Origin: Erythrobacter mangrovi
GTDB lineage: Bacteria; Pseudomonadota; Alphaproteobacteria; Sphingomonadales; Sphingomonadaceae
Length of the DNA: 64,000 nt
NCBI RefSeq assembly: GCF_013260645.1
Contig: NZ_CP053921.1
Location: 2,777,289-2,841,288, forward strand
Reading direction: 5' to 3'
This document shows, in pieces, positions 33,725 to 40,749 of this stretch. Position 1 is the stretch's first letter; the number at the start of each line of letters is the position of its first letter. Under the pieces are notes generated by a model. That model searched no databases, was not told the origin of the DNA, and saw only the letters and a list, made by a program, of their open reading frames with translations. Position numbers and translations under genes: made by a program.

Positions 33725-33867
33725 GCCCGCCTTCTATCGCCGCGCATGGCATTTTCCTACAGGCGATCCGGCGTGCCAGCCTGCCGGCATGCTGCCCCAA
33801 ATCACGCCAGAAAACGCTCGCGCCATCGTGGCGGAATACATTTCAGAACTGTGTTCCATGTGTTCCA
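33721..33867 (-). promoter_or_regulatory. Conserved 5' leader, copy A, upstream of the VOC gene
   Basis: Read on the minus strand: a tandem octamer TGGAACAC-A-TGGAACAC (33851-33867), then a 40-nt stem-loop block (33753-33792) ending in TGTAGGAAA, then 5 nt to an ATG (33747). This ATG opens an 8-codon frame (MRGDRRRA) whose TGA overlaps the VOC start. The same architecture occurs at 62471-62605 with 29 of 40 positions identical in the stem-loop block and the tandem octamer identical. Confidence 0.6.
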
Positions 33868-33932
33868 CCGTTCAGCGTCGACACCGCCGCGATGAACGCC
33901 TAACCCCCGACTCGCAGCAGGAAAGGCACCGC

Positions 33933-34592
33933 ATGAAGCTGATCATCGGCAACAAGAACTATTCGAGCTGGTCACTGCGCGGCTGGCTGGCGGCCAAGCA
34001 GTCGGGCCTCCACTTCGAGGAAATCGTGGTGCCGCTGTTCGGGGAGAATTGGGAAGCCGACAAGCAGAGCGGGCAGATCCGCCCCTCTTCGGGCAAGGTC
34101 CCGCTGCTGTGGGATGGCGATGCAGTGGTGTGGGACAGCCTCGCCATCCTTGACTATCTCGCCGACAAGGTCGGGCGGGACCGCTTCTGGCCCAAGGACG
34201 AGGCTGCGCGGGGCATGGCCCGATCGATGGTTGCCGAAATGCACTCATCCTTCCAGGCCCTGCGCGGCGAATGCCCGATGAACGTGCGCAAGCGCTTCGA
34301 CGGGTTCGAGCCGAGCGAGGCCTGCACCGCCGATATCCTGCGCATCCTTGGCCTATGGGCTGAAGCACGCAGCCGCTTCGGCAGTGGCGGGCCGTTCCTG
34401 TTCGGCACCTTCGGCGCGGCGGATGTGTTCTTTGCTCCGGTGGTCAGCCGCTTCATCAGCTACCAGATACCGGTCCCGGGATTTGCCGTGGCCTATATGC
34501 AGGCGCTGTGGGAGCACGAATGGATGCAGGCGTGGATCGCTGCCTCGGAGGACGAGGAATGGGTGATCGAGCAGTATGAGACCGTCGGCTGA
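33933..34592 (+). CDS. Glutathione S-transferase family protein
   Basis: 219 residues from the ATG at 33933 (GGAAAGG upstream). The N-terminal thioredoxin-like domain has NKNYSSWSLRGWLAAKQSG with the usual Ser-rich active-site loop, SGKVPLLWDGDAVVWDSLAILDYLAD for the glutathione-binding cis-Pro and Asp-Ser pair, and a helical C-terminal domain from about residue 90. It conjugates or reduces electrophiles with glutathione; substrate unknown. Confidence 0.92.
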   Translation: MKLIIGNKNYSSWSLRGWLAAKQSGLHFEEIVVPLFGENWEADKQSGQIRPSSGKVPLLWDGDAVVWDSLAILDYLADKVGRDRFWPKDEAARGMARSMVAEMHSSFQALRGECPMNVRKRFDGFEPSEACTADILRILGLWAEARSRFGSGGPFLFGTFGAADVFFAPVVSRFISYQIPVPGFAVAYMQALWEHEWMQAWIAASEDEEWVIEQYETVG

Positions 34593-34608
34593 CGGGCTCG
34601 CGGGCTCC

Positions 34609-35076
34609 TCATGGTATCCGGCTGGTTGGGTAGCGTGTGCCGTCCTTGTGGGCATAGCCATCGGGGTCGAAGACCATGTCGATATCGGGATATTCGCCTG
34701 AATCCCGATCCTTGTCGCCGGCGCTGATGGCGACGAAGACACACGGTTTGCTTGAGCGGTTGTGGAGGCGGTGACCGTTTTCGACACCAGCGGCCCAGGC
34801 CAGCACGTCACCCGGGCGGACCACGGTTTCACCTTCGTCCTCGATCAGTACGGCCTCGCCTTCGAGCATGACCAGCAGTTCATCCTCGAGCCGATGCCAG
34901 TGGCGCTGCGAAGAATAGGCACCGGGTTCGAGCAGGACGTGGCTCGCGCCCATCTGGGTGAGGCCTGCCACCGGGGCGAGTCGACGGTACCAGCGCCCCT
35001 GGACCTCGGCGTCGAAGGGGGCGGGGTAGCCGGTGGCATTGGTGCGGGGGATGGCGTCGAGATCGAGCTTGGGCAT
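34609..35076 (-). CDS. Cupin domain-containing protein
   Basis: 155 residues with one cupin barrel: QRHWHRLEDELLVMLEGEAVLIEDEGE gives the HxHx4E metal motif and VRPGDVLAWAAGVENGHRLHN the second His. Many such proteins are small dioxygenases or sugar isomerases; no specific role is evident. It converges on the GST gene and is divergent from dapE over 29 bp. Confidence 0.88.
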   Translation of the reverse strand: MPKLDLDAIPRTNATGYPAPFDAEVQGRWYRRLAPVAGLTQMGASHVLLEPGAYSSQRHWHRLEDELLVMLEGEAVLIEDEGETVVRPGDVLAWAAGVENGHRLHNRSSKPCVFVAISAGDKDRDSGEYPDIDMVFDPDGYAHKDGTRYPTSRIP

Positions 35077-35105
35077 GGGTGGGGTCTCCTGCTAGCGAGT
35101 GTCTC

Positions 35106-36242
35106 ATGACCGAAGTACTCGACCTCGCCAAGCGCCTGATTGCCGCGCCCAGCGTGACCCCTGCGACCGGCGAGGTGTTCGATGAACTCGAAGCGATGCT
35201 CGCGCCGCTGGGCTTTGCGGTCCACCGCTTTCGTGCCGGTCATGCACCCGAAGGACCGGTCGAAAACCTCTTCGCTATCCGGCCAGGCCCGGCTGGCTCG
35301 AAACATTTCGCCTTTGCTGGCCACCTCGATGTGGTGCCACCGGGTGAAGGCTGGACCAGCGGCGCCTTCGAGCCGAAGGTTCGGTCCGTGCCGGGGGGCG
35401 ACCTGCTCTACGGTCGTGGTGCGGTCGATATGAAGGGTTCGATCGCCTGCATGGTCGATGCGGTAGCCGGTATCGCGACCGATGCCGGTACGATCAGCTT
35501 CATCATCACCGGTGACGAGGAAGGGCCGGCGATCTTCGGCACCCGCGCGCTGATCGACCATATGCGCGAGACGGGGCATCAGCCCGACCTGTGTCTCGTC
35601 GGTGAACCGACCAGCGTTCATCGGTTGGGCGACATGATGAAGATCGGGCGTCGCGGTTCGCTCAATATCTGGCTCGAGGTCGAGGGGAAGGAAGGCCACG
35701 TCGCCTATCCGCACCTCGCCGACAATCCGATCCCGAAACTGGTCGCTATGCTCGCGGAGCTCGATGCGTTGGTGCTCGATGAAGGCAGTGACTGGTTCCA
35801 ACCCTCGAATCTCGAGATCACCGACATCGAGGTCGGCAATCCCGCGACGAACGTGATCCCGCACCGGGCAACCGCGCGGCTCTCGATCCGTTTCAACGAT
35901 CACCATACCGGGGCCGAACTCTCCGAGCGCGTGATCGAGATCGCGACCCGCCATGGCGGCGCGGCACGCCCGGTGATTTCGGGCGAGCCCTTCCTGACCC
36001 CGCCGGGACAGTTCAGCGACATCGTGGCTGCAGCAGTGGCTGCAGAGACCGGGCTCAATCCGGAACCCTCCACCACCGGCGGCACCTCGGATGCGCGCTT
36101 CCTGCGGGCAGTCTGCCCGGTGATCGAATTCGGCCTGTGCAACGCCACGATGCACAAGCGTGACGAAGCGGTGGCGGTGGAGGATCTTGCGGTCCTTACC
36201 CGGATATATCGCCGGATTGCGATGGCAGCCCTGGCATCTTGA
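35106..36242 (+). CDS. dapE: Succinyl-diaminopimelate desuccinylase
   Basis: 378 residues of the M20 di-zinc family. FAGHLDVVPPG, YGRGAVDMKGSIA, TGDEEGPA and the late TSDARFL segment hold the metal ligands and catalytic Asp/Glu. It removes succinate from N-succinyl-L,L-diaminopimelate in lysine and peptidoglycan synthesis; dapB is also in the window (39.2-39.9 kb). The ATG at 35106 gives MTEVLDLAKRLI, the standard start. Confidence 0.95.
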   Translation: MTEVLDLAKRLIAAPSVTPATGEVFDELEAMLAPLGFAVHRFRAGHAPEGPVENLFAIRPGPAGSKHFAFAGHLDVVPPGEGWTSGAFEPKVRSVPGGDLLYGRGAVDMKGSIACMVDAVAGIATDAGTISFIITGDEEGPAIFGTRALIDHMRETGHQPDLCLVGEPTSVHRLGDMMKIGRRGSLNIWLEVEGKEGHVAYPHLADNPIPKLVAMLAELDALVLDEGSDWFQPSNLEITDIEVGNPATNVIPHRATARLSIRFNDHHTGAELSERVIEIATRHGGAARPVISGEPFLTPPGQFSDIVAAAVAAETGLNPEPSTTGGTSDARFLRAVCPVIEFGLCNATMHKRDEAVAVEDLAVLTRIYRRIAMAALAS

Positions 36243-36253
36243 CCTATCGACCA

Positions 36254-36330
36254 GTCATTGCGAGCGTAGTGATGCAGCCCATGGACCCGCACCGTGAGTT
36301 GCCGCGTCGCCTGCGACTCCTCGCAATGAC
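36254..36330. repeat. Dispersed intergenic palindrome (GTCATTGCGAG type)
   Basis: GTCATTGCGAG (36254-36264) and CTCGCAATGAC (36320-36330) form 11-bp perfect ends of a 77-bp element in the gap between dapE and the symporter. Many bacterial genomes hold short repeats with this end sequence, so it is probably a member of a repeat family rather than a gene-specific signal. Confidence 0.65.
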
Positions 36331-36354
36331 GATCACCTTTGGGGGAGTACTGAC

Positions 36355-37593
36355 TTGCTGACGACCTGGTTCAAGATTCCGCTGTGGCGGCGCGTCGTCG
36401 CCGCTCTCGTCCTTGGCATCGCCACCGGATGGTTCTGGGGCCCCGAGGCGGAAAGCATCAAGTGGATCGGCGATTTCTTCATCAAGTCGATCAAGATGCT
36501 GGTGGTCCCGCTGATCTTCTTCAGCCTGGTTTCGGGCGTTGCTGCCATCGGTGATCTCAGGAAGCTTGGCGCGGTCGGCGGGCGCGCCATGCTGCTGTTC
36601 GTCGTCACCGGACAGATCGCCGTGTGGCTGGGCCTTGGGCTCGGCACGCTCTTCCAGCCGGGTAGCGGCGTCGACACCTCCGCCATCGCCAAGGGCGCAA
36701 CGCCCGAGCCCAATCCGACCACCGCGGTCGATATGATCCTCTCGATCATTCCCGAGAGCCCGGTCAGGGTAATGGCCGATGTTGCGGTGCTGCCGCTCAT
36801 CGTCTTCTCGCTGCTGGTCGGCATCGGCATCCTCATGGCCAAGGAAGAGGGGGAGCCGGTCCAGAAGGTTTTCGATAGCGGCGCGGTCATCATGCAGAAG
36901 GTCACCATGCTGGTCATGGAGCTGACCCCCTTCGGCGTCTTCGCGCTGATGGCCTGGGTGGCCGGGACGCTGGGGCTCGATGCACTATCTGCGCTCGCAC
37001 AGCTGGTCGCGCTTAACTATTTCGGCTGCCTGCTGATTATCTTCGTGATGTACTCGGCGATGATCAAATTCCTCGCCAAGCTGCCGGTCGGTGATTTCTT
37101 CCGCGGGATTATCGACGCGATGGCGGTGAGCTATTCGACCGCCAGCTCCAACGCGACATTGCCCGTCACGCTGCGCTGCGCCGAACGCAACCTTGGCGTG
37201 TCGAACTCGGTCGCGAGCTTTGTGATCAGCCTCGGCGCGACGATCAACATGAACGGGACCGCGATGTATCTCGGCCTCGCCACCCTGTTCGGGGCGCAGG
37301 TGTTCGGGGTGGACCTGTCGATGGGTGATTATTTCCTCATCTCGATCCTCGCCACGCTGGGTGCGGTCGGTGCGGCGGGCATCCCGGGCGCGGGCCTGAT
37401 CATGATGGCGCTGGTCTTCGGTGCGGTCGGCGTGCCGCTGGAAACCATCGCCTTCGTCGCCGGTGTCGATCGGATCATGGACATGATGCGCACCACCACC
37501 AACGTCAGCGGCGATGCTGCAGTGGCGACTACGGTGGCGGTGATGACCGGTGAGATCGACCGTGCCGCGATGGTGTCGGCGGACGATGTCTGA
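36355..37593 (+). CDS. Dicarboxylate/amino acid:cation symporter (DAACS family)
   Basis: 412 residues, eight membrane helices and two re-entrant loops. The TASSNATLPVTLRCAE segment and the GATINMNGTAMYLG helix are the substrate and sodium/proton-binding motifs of GltP/DctA carriers, with AGIPGAGLIMMALV later. It imports C4-dicarboxylates or acidic amino acids. It starts at TTG with GGGGGAG 7 nt upstream. Confidence 0.93.
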   Translation: MLTTWFKIPLWRRVVAALVLGIATGWFWGPEAESIKWIGDFFIKSIKMLVVPLIFFSLVSGVAAIGDLRKLGAVGGRAMLLFVVTGQIAVWLGLGLGTLFQPGSGVDTSAIAKGATPEPNPTTAVDMILSIIPESPVRVMADVAVLPLIVFSLLVGIGILMAKEEGEPVQKVFDSGAVIMQKVTMLVMELTPFGVFALMAWVAGTLGLDALSALAQLVALNYFGCLLIIFVMYSAMIKFLAKLPVGDFFRGIIDAMAVSYSTASSNATLPVTLRCAERNLGVSNSVASFVISLGATINMNGTAMYLGLATLFGAQVFGVDLSMGDYFLISILATLGAVGAAGIPGAGLIMMALVFGAVGVPLETIAFVAGVDRIMDMMRTTTNVSGDAAVATTVAVMTGEIDRAAMVSADDV

Positions 37594-37677
37594 AGCCGTC
37601 CTTTAGGGATTCTCGACGCTGGCAGGCGAAGGCGCGCTTTTTGGGTTGGCGATGTTCTGCCTCAAAGATGAACTCGC

Positions 37678-38328
37678 CTACCGCCCCTTCGGCTTTTCCA
37701 GCACCTTCTTCTTGTAGCTGCACAGGTCCGCGACTTTGCAGCGCCAGCATTCGGGTGTTCGCGCCTTGCAGACATAGCGACCGTGCAGGATCAACCAATG
37801 ATGCGCACCTAGCCGGAAGGGCTGGGGTACGCGCTTCTCGAGCTTCGCCTCGACCTGTTCTGGCGTCTTGCCCTTGGCGAGGCCGGTGCGGTTCCCAACG
37901 CGCAGGATATGGGTGTCGACCGCAAAGGTTTCCTGTCCGAACCAGCAATTGAGCACCACATTGGCGGTCTTGCGCCCCACGCCGGGCAGGCGGACGAGGT
38001 CTTCACGCGTATCCGGCACCTCGCCGTCATACTCGTCAATCAGCAATTGTGAGAGCGCGATGACGTTCTTTGCCTTGGAGTTGAACAGGCCAATCGTCTT
38101 GATGTGCTCCTTGAGCCCGTCTTCGCCCAGCTCGAGCATCTGCTGGGGAGTCTTGACCTCGCGAAACAGCGCGCGCGTTGCCTTGTTCACGCCGACGTCG
38201 GTCGCCTGCGCCGACAGGGCAACCGCTACAACCAACTGGTAGGCATTGCCATATTCCAGCTCGGTCTCGGGCGAAGGATTGTCCTCCGCCAGGCGGCGGA
38301 AGAACTCGAATATCTGGTCTCTGGTCAT
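37678..38328 (-). CDS. nth: Endonuclease III
   Basis: 216 residues. Helix-hairpin-helix LPGVGRKTANVVLN with the catalytic Lys, catalytic Asp in VDTHILRVGNR, and a [4Fe-4S] site C-x6-C-x2-C-x5-C near the C-terminus (CKARTPECWRCKVADLC). Base-excision glycosylase/lyase for oxidised pyrimidines. It starts within the stop of the ion-channel gene (ATGA). Confidence 0.97.
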   Translation of the reverse strand: MTRDQIFEFFRRLAEDNPSPETELEYGNAYQLVVAVALSAQATDVGVNKATRALFREVKTPQQMLELGEDGLKEHIKTIGLFNSKAKNVIALSQLLIDEYDGEVPDTREDLVRLPGVGRKTANVVLNCWFGQETFAVDTHILRVGNRTGLAKGKTPEQVEAKLEKRVPQPFRLGAHHWLILHGRYVCKARTPECWRCKVADLCSYKKKVLEKPKGR

Positions 38329-39185
38329 GGATGTGGTTTGTTCGCCCGTTCCAATGCCGCGATCTTGGCTTCGACTTCCTCGTCAACCTCGTCGAGGCGG
38401 GCAAGGTGCCTGCGCATATCTTCGATCTTCTGGTCGCGGCGACGCTGCATCGCTTCAGAGAAGGCAGCGGCAATGATACCGGTCGGCATGGCGACAAAGG
38501 CGACGCCCGCAAGCGCCATGATGCTGGCGAAGACCTTGCCCAGGCCGGTGACCGGGTAGACGTCACCATAGCCCACCGTGGTGAAGGTCATTACCGCCCA
38601 CCACAGCGAACGTGGAATCGAGCCGAAGGCCTCGGGATGGATGTGCCCTTCGGTCATATAGAGCGCGGTCGCGCCGAGCAGGATGAAGACGAAGGCCAAT
38701 GCAGCCGTGACGATCAGATCGTCGACGCGGTTCGCGACGGCCGCCCAGACTTCGGTAATCGCCCTGGAAAAACGCCCGAACTTCATCACCGCGACCACGC
38801 GCAGCAGTCGCACAGTACGCAGCATGGCCGCATCGGCGGTGACCAGCGGTACCAGGGTGGAAATCACCACGATCAAATCGATCAATCCGATCGGCGAGCG
38901 GATGAAACGCCAACGCTTTGACCAGGAGGATTCTTCGCCGGGCTCCTCCGCCGCGGCATAGATGCGGGCGATGTATTCGAGCAGGAAGATCACGCCGAAG
39001 ACCAATTCGCCGATCACGAGCACGTTGTGCCAGCCTTTCGGAATGGTCGGTTCAGTCGACAATGCGGCGGAAGCCACTGCAAGGATGATCGTAACGATCA
39101 GCAGGCGGTTGAGGACGGTGAGGTGGCCGTCGAGCTCCGCGCCGACGAACAGCTGGTGATGCAAGGTGCTGCGCAGTCCCGCCAT
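38325..39185 (-). CDS. Voltage-gated potassium channel-like ion transporter
   Basis: 286 residues, six membrane segments. S4 is RTVRLLRVVAVMKFGRFSRA with regularly spaced Arg/Lys, the pore filter is TTVGYGD, and the tail after about 230 is a coiled coil (EAMQRRRDQKIEDMRRHLARLDEVDEEV, shown only in part). Likely a tetrameric K+ channel of the inner membrane. Lies between dapB (18-bp gap) and nth (4-bp overlap) on one transcript. Confidence 0.92.
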   Translation of the reverse strand: MAGLRSTLHHQLFVGAELDGHLTVLNRLLIVTIILAVASAALSTEPTIPKGWHNVLVIGELVFGVIFLLEYIARIYAAAEEPGEESSWSKRWRFIRSPIGLIDLIVVISTLVPLVTADAAMLRTVRLLRVVAVMKFGRFSRAITEVWAAVANRVDDLIVTAALAFVFILLGATALYMTEGHIHPEAFGSIPRSLWWAVMTFTTVGYGDVYPVTGLGKVFASIMALAGVAFVAMPTGIIAAAFSEAMQRRRDQKIEDMRRHLARLDEVDEEVEAKIAALERANKPHP

Positions 39186-39203
39186 GGCCTCCCCCGTCTC
39201 GAG

Positions 39204-39932
39204 CTAAAGCTCGAGCACATCCTCCATCGTGTAGCGGCGCGCGGGCTTGCCGATCAACCACTCGGCGGCACGGATCGCCCCGCGCGCGAAAATACTGCGG
39301 TCCTCGGCGCTATGCGCAAGTACCAGCCGCTCCTGTTCGCCGGCGAGGATCACGCTGTGTTCGCCCGCAACCGTGCCGCCGCGCAGCGAAGCAAAGCCGA
39401 TCGTGCCCGGGCGGCGCGCGCCGGTGTGCCCGTCGCGCCCGCTCTCGCGGTTCGCGGCCAGTTCGATCCCGCGACCCTGCGCCGCTGCCTCGCCAAGCAG
39501 TAGCGCGGTCCCGCTAGGGGCATCGACCTTGCGGCGGTGGTGCATCTCGACGATCTCAATGTCCCAGTCCGGTCCCAGTCGGGCGGCAGCTTCGCGTACC
39601 AGGTGGGCAAGCAGGGTGACCCCCAGCGAGGTATTGCCGGTTTGCAGGATTGGCACCACGCGCGCTGCATTGTCGATCGCGGTGTGGTGCGTGGCGTCGA
39701 GACCCGTGGTGCCGATCACGAGCGGAATGCCCGCCCCGATTGCTGCGTGGAGGTTGGCTTCGAGCGCTTGCGGTGAAGAGAAATCGACCAGCACGTCGCT
39801 TTCATCGGCCAGGCCGGCAGGATCGCCGCCCTTGTCTACGCCGCCCGACAGTGCGTGGCCGCCCGCCGCGATTACGCTGGCGAGGGCATGGCCCATTGCC
39901 CCTTCGCTGCCGATTATTCCGATACGCGCCAT
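39204..39932 (-). CDS. dapB: 4-hydroxy-tetrahydrodipicolinate reductase
   Basis: 242 residues from the ATG at 39932, favoured over a GTG 6 nt upstream by GGGAG spacing. NAD(P)-binding RIGIIGSEGAMGHAL (the usual GxxGxxG is GSEGAMG), VDFSSPQA, GTTGLD, and the catalytic EMHHRRKVDAPSGTAL. Second committed step of diaminopimelate/lysine synthesis. First gene of dapB-channel-nth. Confidence 0.95.
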   Translation of the reverse strand: MARIGIIGSEGAMGHALASVIAAGGHALSGGVDKGGDPAGLADESDVLVDFSSPQALEANLHAAIGAGIPLVIGTTGLDATHHTAIDNAARVVPILQTGNTSLGVTLLAHLVREAAARLGPDWDIEIVEMHHRRKVDAPSGTALLLGEAAAQGRGIELAANRESGRDGHTGARRPGTIGFASLRGGTVAGEHSVILAGEQERLVLAHSAEDRSIFARGAIRAAEWLIGKPARRYTMEDVLEL

Positions 39933-39967
39933 TGCCACTCCCTGGGTGCCTGTGTTTCATGGAGGCG

Positions 39968-40678
39968 ATGACCGAATTGCGCAACATCGTGATCCTGACC
40001 GGGGCGGGGATATCGGCCGAAAGCGGGATCGATACGTTCCGAAGCGAAGGCGGCCTGTGGGAGCAGCATCGCGTGGAAGACGTCGCAACGCCTGAAGGCT
40101 TCGCCCGCGACCCGGACCTCGTGCTGCGTTTCTACGACATGCGGCGCGAGGCGATCCAGGCCAAACAGCCCAATCCTGCACATGAGGCGCTGGCGCGGCT
40201 GGACGAGGCGTGGGATGGAGAGCTGTTGATCGTCACCCAGAACGTCGACGACCTGCACGAGCGGGCAGGCGCACGCCGCGTACTGCACATGCACGGGACG
40301 CACCTCAATGCCTGGTGCACGGCGTGCGATGCGCGCTCGCCCTGGACCGGGCCACTCATAGACCGACCGCCATGCCCGGCTTGCGGGACGAGCGCCTTGC
40401 GCCCGGATGTCGTGTGGTTCGGTGAGATGCCATACGAAATGGAACGCATCTACGCGTCAATCCGCCGTGCCGACCTGTTTGTGAGCATCGGCACTTCGGG
40501 TGCGGTCTATCCGGCGGCGGGCTTCGTGCGCGATGCGCGTGAGCTGCGGGTGCGAACGCTCGAACTCAACCTGGAACGCAGCCAGGGTTCGCACTGGTTC
40601 CATGAAAGCCGGCAAGGCCCGGCGACGCAGCTCGTGCCGGCCTGGGTGGAAGAAACGCTCGCGCAGCGCCTTGGGTAA
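39968..40678 (+). CDS. cobB: NAD-dependent protein deacylase (sirtuin)
   Basis: 236 residues. ILTGAGISAESGIDTFR binds NAD, QNVDDLHERAG follows, MHGTH carries the catalytic His, and the zinc module is CTAC ... CPAC, with LRPDVVWFGE. Class III sirtuin of the CobB type, removing acyl groups from lysines. An ATG at 39959 is an equally possible start. Divergent from dapB. Confidence 0.93.
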   Translation: MTELRNIVILTGAGISAESGIDTFRSEGGLWEQHRVEDVATPEGFARDPDLVLRFYDMRREAIQAKQPNPAHEALARLDEAWDGELLIVTQNVDDLHERAGARRVLHMHGTHLNAWCTACDARSPWTGPLIDRPPCPACGTSALRPDVVWFGEMPYEMERIYASIRRADLFVSIGTSGAVYPAAGFVRDARELRVRTLELNLERSQGSHWFHESRQGPATQLVPAWVEETLAQRLG

Positions 40679-40690
40679 TGTTCAGGCAAA

Positions 40691-40721
40691 GGGCCTGCGC
40701 ACGAATGCCATGCGCAGGCCC
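40691..40721. terminator. Bidirectional hairpin between cobB and the TonB-dependent receptor
   Basis: GGGCCTGCGC / GCGCAGGCCC, 10-bp perfect arms around an 11-nt loop, between two convergent genes. Only short T stretches follow on either strand. Confidence 0.7.
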
Positions 40722-40749
40722 CTCACCATTACTTCGCCCGGATTCCCCG

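Noticed and set aside
33793-33933. Upstream extension of the GST to 33723
   Set aside because: It would read through the conserved leader and octamer repeat; the ATG at 33933 has a good RBS and gives the standard GST start.
34845-36155. 436-codon open frame antisense to dapE
   Set aside because: Shadow of a well-supported M20 enzyme; composition biased, no RBS, no motif.
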